Origin: Azotobacter chroococcum
GTDB lineage: Bacteria; Pseudomonadota; Gammaproteobacteria; Pseudomonadales; Pseudomonadaceae
Reading direction: 5' to 3'
Length of the DNA stretch: 64,000 bases
NCBI RefSeq assembly: GCF_004339665.1
Contig: NZ_SMMU01000010.1
Coordinates: 62,001-126,000 of the forward strand
Shown: positions 59,802-64,000 of the stretch, piece by piece
How positions within the stretch are numbered: the stretch's first letter is position 1
How the letters are laid out: the number at the start of each line of letters is the position of its first letter
The notes under the pieces: generated by a model
What the model saw: the letters and a program-made list of their open reading frames with translations, nothing else
Told to the model about the DNA's origin: nothing
The model's database searches: none
Program-made: the position numbers and the translations under genes

Positions 59802-60203
59802 ATGAAAGACTGGCTGGACGAGATTCACTGGAACGCCGATGGCCTGGTACCGGCCATCGCCCAGGATCACAAGACCGGGCGCATCCTGATGATGGCCTGG
59901 ATGAACCGCGAGTCCCTGGCCCTGACCGTCCGGGAAAATCGCGCCATCTACTGGTCACGCTCGCGTGGTAAGCTCTGGCGCAAAGGCGAGGAATCGGGCC
60001 ACGTGCAGAAGGTGCACGAAGTGCGCCTGGACTGCGACGCCGACGTGATCGTCCTGCAGGTCGAGCAGCTCGGCGGCATCGCCTGCCACACCGGCCGTGA
60101 AAGCTGCTTCTACCGCGTTTTCGAAGACGGCGCCTGGAAGGTCGTCGAGCCGATCCTCAAGGACCCCGACGCCATCTACCATGCAGGACACCGTCATGAG
60201 TGA
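59802..60203 (+). CDS. hisI: Phosphoribosyl-AMP cyclohydrolase
   Basis: Third step of histidine synthesis, zinc and Mg dependent. 133 residues with [18 protein letters not shown] and [11 protein letters not shown], the metal-binding cysteines and aspartates. ATG behind CGGAGT; a GTG two codons upstream is unlikely. The gene is not fused to hisE (in E. coli they form one protein); the two overlap by eight bases. Confidence 0.96.
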   Translation: MKDWLDEIHWNADGLVPAIAQDHKTGRILMMAWMNRESLALTVRENRAIYWSRSRGKLWRKGEESGHVQKVHEVRLDCDADVIVLQVEQLGGIACHTGRESCFYRVFEDGAWKVVEPILKDPDAIYHAGHRHE

Positions 60204-60528
60204 CACCCTCAACCAGCTGGCCGAAGTGCTCGAGGCGCGCAAGAACGCCGCCCCGGACAGCTCCTACGTGGCCAGCCTGTACCACAAGGGCCTGAACAAG
60301 ATCCTCGAGAAGGTCGGCGAGGAGTCGGTGGAAACCATCCTCGCCGCCAAGGACGCCGCCGCCAGCGGCGACTGCAGCGAGCTGATCTACGAGACCGCCG
60401 ACCTCTGGTTCCACAGCCTGGTCATGCTCGCCGCCCTCGGCCAGCATCCCCAGGCGGTGCTCGACGAACTGGAGCGGCGCTTCGGGCTGTCCGGGCATGC
60501 GGAAAAGGCCGCACGGCCGAAGTCCTGA
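60196..60528 (+). CDS. hisE: Phosphoribosyl-ATP pyrophosphatase
   Basis: Second step of histidine synthesis, all-alpha MazG-like fold. 110 residues: [20 protein letters not shown] and [17 protein letters not shown] hold the metal-binding Glu/Asp residues. The ATG is inside the 3' end of hisI, behind AGGA; another in-frame ATG lies five codons earlier. hisIE separates ubiB from tatA, the Pseudomonas arrangement. Confidence 0.95.
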   Translation: MSDTLNQLAEVLEARKNAAPDSSYVASLYHKGLNKILEKVGEESVETILAAKDAAASGDCSELIYETADLWFHSLVMLAALGQHPQAVLDELERRFGLSGHAEKAARPKS

Positions 60529-60578
60529 ACACGGCCGGGACACGGCAATTTCTTCACGTCTTTACGGAGCGAACCATC

Positions 60579-60812
60579 ATGGGTTTTGGCGGTATCAGCA
60601 TCTGGCAACTTCTGATCATCCTGCTCATCGTCGTCATGCTGTTCGGCACCAAGCGCCTGAAGAGCCTTGGCTCGGACCTGGGCGATGCGATCAAGGGCTT
60701 CCGCAAGTCGATGGATAACGAGGAGAACAAGGCGCCGCCCGTCGAAGAGCAGAAAGGCCAGACCATCGAGGCCCAGGCCCGCAAGGTCGAGGAACCGGCC
60801 AGGAAAGACTGA
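60579..60812 (+). CDS. tatA: Sec-independent protein translocase TatA
   Basis: Pore-forming Tat subunit. 77 residues: [20 protein letters not shown] membrane helix, the [14 protein letters not shown] amphipathic helix, and an acidic tail. ATG behind CGGAGCG. First of tatABC. Confidence 0.96.
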   Translation: MGFGGISIWQLLIILLIVVMLFGTKRLKSLGSDLGDAIKGFRKSMDNEENKAPPVEEQKGQTIEAQARKVEEPARKD

Positions 60813-60814
60813 GC

Positions 60815-61156
60815 ATGTTCGACATCGGCTTCAGCGAACTCCTGCTGGTCGGCCTGGTCGCCCTGCTGGTGCTCGGCCCCGAGCGCCTGCCGGTCGCCGC
60901 GCGCATGGCCGGGCTGTGGATCGGCCGCCTGAAACGCAGCTTCAATACCCTCAAGACGGAAGTGGAGCGCGAGATCGGCGCCGACGAGATTCGCCGCCAG
61001 CTGCATAACGAGCGAATCCTCGAGCTGGAACGGGAGATGAAGCAGAGCCTGCAGCCGCCAGCGCCGAGCGCGCTGGACGAGACCGCGGCCAGCCCTGCGA
61101 CGCCCCCTCAGCCGGCCGCCCCTGCCGCCCACTCCGACAAGACGCCCAGCCCATGA
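60815..61156 (+). CDS. tatB: Sec-independent protein translocase TatB
   Basis: Substrate receptor with TatC. 113 residues. The helix [20 protein letters not shown] is followed by [12 protein letters not shown] (conserved hinge) and an amphipathic helix; the tail is Pro/Ala-rich. The Glu in GFSELLL and the GPERLP hinge distinguish TatB from TatA. Two bases after tatA; overlaps tatC by four. Confidence 0.96.
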   Translation: MFDIGFSELLLVGLVALLVLGPERLPVAARMAGLWIGRLKRSFNTLKTEVEREIGADEIRRQLHNERILELEREMKQSLQPPAPSALDETAASPATPPQPAAPAAHSDKTPSP

Positions 61157-61926
61157 CAGCCCGACCGGACAGCGACCAGGACATGCCCCTGGTCGCGCAC
61201 CTGACCGAGCTGCGCTCGCGCCTGCTGCGCAGCGTGGCGGCAGTGCTGCTGATCTTCGCCGCACTCTTCTACTTCGCCCAGGACATCTACGCCCTGGTCT
61301 CGGCGCCCCTGCGCGCCTACCTGCCGGAAGGCGCGACCATGATCGCCACCGGCGTGGCCTCGCCGTTCCTCGCGCCGTTCAAGCTGACCCTGATGGTCTC
61401 GCTGTTCCTCGCCATGCCGGTGGTCCTCCACCAGGTCTGGGGCTTCATCGCGCCGGGACTGTACCAGCACGAGAAACGCATCGCCGTGCCGCTGATGGCC
61501 TCCAGCGTGCTGCTCTTCTATGCCGGCATGGCCTTCGCCTACTTCGTGGTCTTCCCGATCATGTTCGGCTTCTTCGCCAGCGTGACCCCGGAAGGCGTGG
61601 CGATGATGACCGACATCGGCCAGTACCTGGACTTCGTGCTCACCCTGTTCTTCGCCTTCGGCGTGGCCTTCGAGGTGCCGGTGGCGACCTTCCTGCTGAT
61701 CTGGGTGGGCATCGTCGACGTGGCCAGCCTGCGCAACAGTCGCCCCTACGTGATCGTCGGCTGCTTCGTGGTCGGCATGCTCCTCACCCCGCCGGACGTG
61801 TTCTCCCAGACCCTGCTCGCCGTGCCCATGTGGCTGCTGTTCGAGATCGGCGTGTTCTTCGGCGCGCGCATCCGCCGCCAGGAGCACGAAGAGCCGGCCG
61901 AAGCCGACGGCCCGTCGCAACCGTGA
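61153..61926 (+). CDS. tatC: Sec-independent protein translocase TatC
   Basis: Binds twin-arginine signal peptides. 257 residues with six membrane segments; [12 protein letters not shown] at the N-terminus and the conserved [10 protein letters not shown] near the end. Overlaps tatB and rsmE by four bases each, so tatABC-rsmE is one transcript. Confidence 0.97.
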   Translation: MTARPDSDQDMPLVAHLTELRSRLLRSVAAVLLIFAALFYFAQDIYALVSAPLRAYLPEGATMIATGVASPFLAPFKLTLMVSLFLAMPVVLHQVWGFIAPGLYQHEKRIAVPLMASSVLLFYAGMAFAYFVVFPIMFGFFASVTPEGVAMMTDIGQYLDFVLTLFFAFGVAFEVPVATFLLIWVGIVDVASLRNSRPYVIVGCFVVGMLLTPPDVFSQTLLAVPMWLLFEIGVFFGARIRRQEHEEPAEADGPSQP

Positions 61927-62630
61927 ACCTGCTGCTGCTCGACGACGCCGACTTCGTCGCCGCCGACCGGGCGATCCTGCGCGACCGCCGCCTGCGCCAC
62001 CTGCAGGAAGTGCACCGCGCCGAGGCCGGCGACGGCCTGCGCATCGGCCGTCTGGGCGGGGCCATGGGCGAAGGCCGACTGCTGCGCCTGGAAGCGGCGG
62101 AGGCCGAACTGCAGGTGACCTTCGACCGGGAACCGCCGGCCAAGCTGCCCTTGACCCTGCTGCTCGCCCTGCCCCGGCCGAAGATGCTCAGGCGCGTGCT
62201 GCAGACCGTCGCCGCCATGGGCGTGCCGCGGCTGGTGCTGCTCAACAGCTACCGGGTGGAGAAGAGCTTCTGGCAGACCCCCTTCCTCGAGCCCGCAGCG
62301 ATCCGCGAACAGCTGATCCTCGGCCTGGAGCAGGCACGCGACACCGTGCTGCCGGAAGTGCTGGTCGAAAAGCGCTTCAAGCCCTTCGTCGAGGACCGCC
62401 TGCCGCAGCTCGCCGCCGGCACCCTCGGCCTGCTCGGCCATCCCGGCGACTTCCCGCCCTGCCCGCGCGCCGTCGAACGACCGGTGACCCTGGCCATCGG
62501 CCCGGAGGGCGGCTGGATTCCCTACGAGGTGGACAAGCTGCAGGCCGCCGGCCTCGCCCCGGTGCAGTTGGGCGAGCGCATCCTGCGCGTGGAAACCGCG
62601 GTAACTGCGCTGCTCGCACGTCTGTTCTAG
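61923..62630 (+). CDS. rsmE: 16S rRNA (uracil(1498)-N3)-methyltransferase
   Basis: SPOUT methyltransferase. 235 residues from a GTG overlapping the tatC TGA (GTGA). The knotted SAM site is [15 protein letters not shown] and [18 protein letters not shown]-terminal PUA-like domain (about 1-70). The last gene of the plus-strand run; its TAG is the first triplet of a short repeat. Confidence 0.95.
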   Translation: MNLLLLDDADFVAADRAILRDRRLRHLQEVHRAEAGDGLRIGRLGGAMGEGRLLRLEAAEAELQVTFDREPPAKLPLTLLLALPRPKMLRRVLQTVAAMGVPRLVLLNSYRVEKSFWQTPFLEPAAIREQLILGLEQARDTVLPEVLVEKRFKPFVEDRLPQLAAGTLGLLGHPGDFPPCPRAVERPVTLAIGPEGGWIPYEVDKLQAAGLAPVQLGERILRVETAVTALLARLF

Positions 62631-62655
62631 GGCCTGTTAACGCTATTCTCCGCGA
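62628..62655. repeat. Short repeat, copy 2 (rsmE/opgH convergent gap)
   Basis: TAGGGCCTGTTAACGCTATT continues with CTCCGCGA. It starts at the rsmE stop codon and matches copy 1 at 23368-23393 apart from two substitutions and two inserted bases. Both copies sit between convergent genes. Confidence 0.65.
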
Positions 62656-62690
62656 GCCGCGTTGCCGCGCAACCCGTAGGGACAGGCCGT

Positions 62691-62712
62691 GGCGGGCGCA
62701 TGAGCGCCCGCC
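62691..62712. terminator. Hairpin between rsmE and opgH
   Basis: GGCGGGCGC (62691-62699), loop ATGA, GCGCCCGCC (62704-62712): perfect 9-bp stem eight bases past the opgH stop. No long T-run on either strand, so termination may be partial or Rho-assisted. Confidence 0.55.
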
Positions 62713-62719
62713 GCTCCCC

Positions 62720-64000
62720 CTAGCCGGCCAGCAGCACCCCGTCGGCCGCCGGTTTCGCCTCGCTGCTCGGCGCGGCCTGGGGCCGGCCACTGCTGCGGTA
62801 CAGGCCGCCCAGCGAGCGCCGCCAGGGCGCCAGCCAGTTCTCCCAGCCCTCCTCCCACAGCTGCCGGTGCAGGCGCGCCAGGACCACCGGATCACCGAGC
62901 AGGGCCAGCCGTGCCCGCTCGTCGAGCCGCTCGGGGCCGACGGCCAGGGCATGGGTCACGCGCTCCGCGCGCAGCCGCTCGATCGCCAGCGACTGGCCGT
63001 GGCGTGCCGTGGCCATGGCGCAGGCCAGGGCATTGCCCAGCGGATCGACCACCGCCCGCACGAAGGCGCCGTCCTGCGCGCGCCGGCGGTTCTCCCGGGT
63101 GTAGCGCTCGGTGGCGCGCAGCTCGGCCGGGGCGGCGTGCTCCTCGGGGATCAGGAACAGCTTCAGCGCGCGCAGACCCCGGCCCAAACCGACCCGGCTG
63201 GAAATCACCGACACCGGAATGGACAACATCAGGGCGCCGACGATCGGCGCCAGCCACCAGAGGAAGCGCGGGTTCAGCCAGGCCACCAGCAGTGCCCAGA
63301 CGAGGCCGAGCAGGGTCTGCACGCCATGCCGGCGCAGCGCCTCGCCCCAGGAGGTGGAGCCGTCGTCGCGGCGCGGCGACTTCCACTGCACCGAGCGGCC
63401 GAGGAAGGCGCCGACCACGAAGCAGCTGTGGAAGAACATCCGCACCGGCGTCAGCAGGATGGAGCAGCCCATCTCCAGCAGCACGCTCAGGGTCACCCGG
63501 ATCGCTCCGCCATAGGCGTCGGCGCCCTTGACCCAGACCAGCGCCAGGCTGAGCAGCTTGGGCAGCAGCAGCATGGCCAGGGTGCTGTAGAACAGCAGCA
63601 TGGCCTCCTGGGGATACCAGGGCATCCAGACCGGGAACGGCCCCGAGGCACTGGCGGCATCCTGCGGCATCAGTAGGTGGTGCGCCGCCATCAGCGCGGT
63701 GGAGAGCAGCAGGAAGGCGAACCACAGCGGTGCCGACAGGTAGGACATCACCCCGGTGAGAAACACCGCGCGATGTACCGGATGTATGCCGCGGACCAGG
63801 AACAGGCGGAAGTTCATCAGGTTGCCGTGGCACCAGCGGCGGTCGCGCTTGAGCTCGTCGAGCAGGTTCGGCGGCAGCTCCTCGTAGCTGCCCGGCAGGT
63901 CGTGGGCGACCCACACGCCCCAGCCGGCGCGGCGCATCAGCGCGGCCTCGACGAAGTCGTGGGAGAGGATCGCCCCGGCGAACACCCCGCGTCCCGGCAG
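62720..64000 (-). CDS. opgH: Osmoregulated periplasmic glucan glucosyltransferase, 5' part outside window
   Basis: Inner-membrane glycosyltransferase that makes and extrudes the OPG glucan backbone from UDP-glucose. 426 C-terminal residues are visible (family about 850). The frame enters from the right edge with [14 protein letters not shown] and the (Q/K)RxRRW-like [14 protein letters not shown], the end of the GT2 catalytic core, followed by several membrane segments and a long cytoplasmic tail. The start, and opgG expected upstream, lie beyond the window. Confidence 0.93.
   Translation of the reverse strand: MPGRGVFAGAILSHDFVEAALMRRAGWGVWVAHDLPGSYEELPPNLLDELKRDRRWCHGNLMNFRLFLVRGIHPVHRAVFLTGVMSYLSAPLWFAFLLLSTALMAAHHLLMPQDAASASGPFPVWMPWYPQEAMLLFYSTLAMLLLPKLLSLALVWVKGADAYGGAIRVTLSVLLEMGCSILLTPVRMFFHSCFVVGAFLGRSVQWKSPRRDDGSTSWGEALRRHGVQTLLGLVWALLVAWLNPRFLWWLAPIVGALMLSIPVSVISSRVGLGRGLRALKLFLIPEEHAAPAELRATERYTRENRRRAQDGAFVRAVVDPLGNALACAMATARHGQSLAIERLRAERVTHALAVGPERLDERARLALLGDPVVLARLHRQLWEEGWENWLAPWRRSLGGLYRSSGRPQAAPSSEAKPAADGVLLAG

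Overview
This is a GC-rich (by eye about two thirds G+C) stretch of a gammaproteobacterial chromosome of the Pseudomonadaceae type. Gene content, order and protein sequence match the Pseudomonas waaF-ilvE-glnE-aceEF ... hemE-gltDB-aroBK-pilQPONM-ponA ... priA-argS-hslVU ... ubiE-tatABC backbone closely. The pyruvate dehydrogenase E2 has two lipoyl domains, whereas the well-known Azotobacter vinelandii enzyme has three. Together with the missing pha (polyhydroxyalkanoate) genes between the DUF971 gene and ubiE, this suggests a Pseudomonas outside the P. aeruginosa/P. putida norm, or a close relative. The species is not determined. All comparisons with other genomes are from memory.

Layout. 1-5000: waaF (cut by the left edge), ilvE and glnE on the minus strand. 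5029-9320: aceE-aceF, closed by a double terminator. 9448-13468: msrA, rlmJ and a LysR / MFS / tautomerase accessory module. 13699-20746: an NhaP2-type antiporter, an MscK/MscM-type mechanosensitive channel, SelO and a DUF1992 protein. 20938-26533: a TauE/SafE permease, thioredoxin 2, a tandem Usp protein, an orphan ParA and a second LysR / MFS pair. 26664-37330 (minus): hemE, gltD, gltB, damX-like, aroB, aroK, continuing without a real gap from the pilM-N-O-P-Q operon at 37335-42368. 42552-48910: ponA facing maeB, then an M48 lipoprotein, a secreted nuclease and rpmE (minus). 49085-56609: priA, argS, ftsN-like, hslV, hslU and a DUF971 gene. 56765-62630: a compact plus-strand run ubiE-ubiJ-ubiB-hisI-hisE-tatA-tatB-tatC-rsmE. 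62720-64000: the C-terminal half of opgH, cut by the right edge.

The window is almost entirely housekeeping: amino-acid synthesis and nitrogen control (ilvE, gltBD, glnE, aro, his), pyruvate oxidation, heme and ubiquinone synthesis, envelope and cell division (waaF, ponA, the SPOR proteins, opgH), type IV pilus assembly and Tat export. No stretch longer than 300 bases lacks a gene. I see no tRNA, rRNA, CRISPR array, intact insertion sequence, prophage, defence island or biosynthetic cluster.

The unusual material is mostly non-coding. A perfect terminator hairpin lies inside the signal-peptide codons of the nuclease gene downstream of rpmE. A perfect 21-bp inverted repeat stands where Pseudomonas normally carries the pha genes. 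Two copies of one short repeat fill gaps between convergent genes and start at a stop codon. A GTAGGGTGG-type hairpin repeat family is scattered between genes. Palindromic operator candidates precede aceE (HexR-like), pilM and two LysR-controlled transporters. I found no convincing new multi-gene system.
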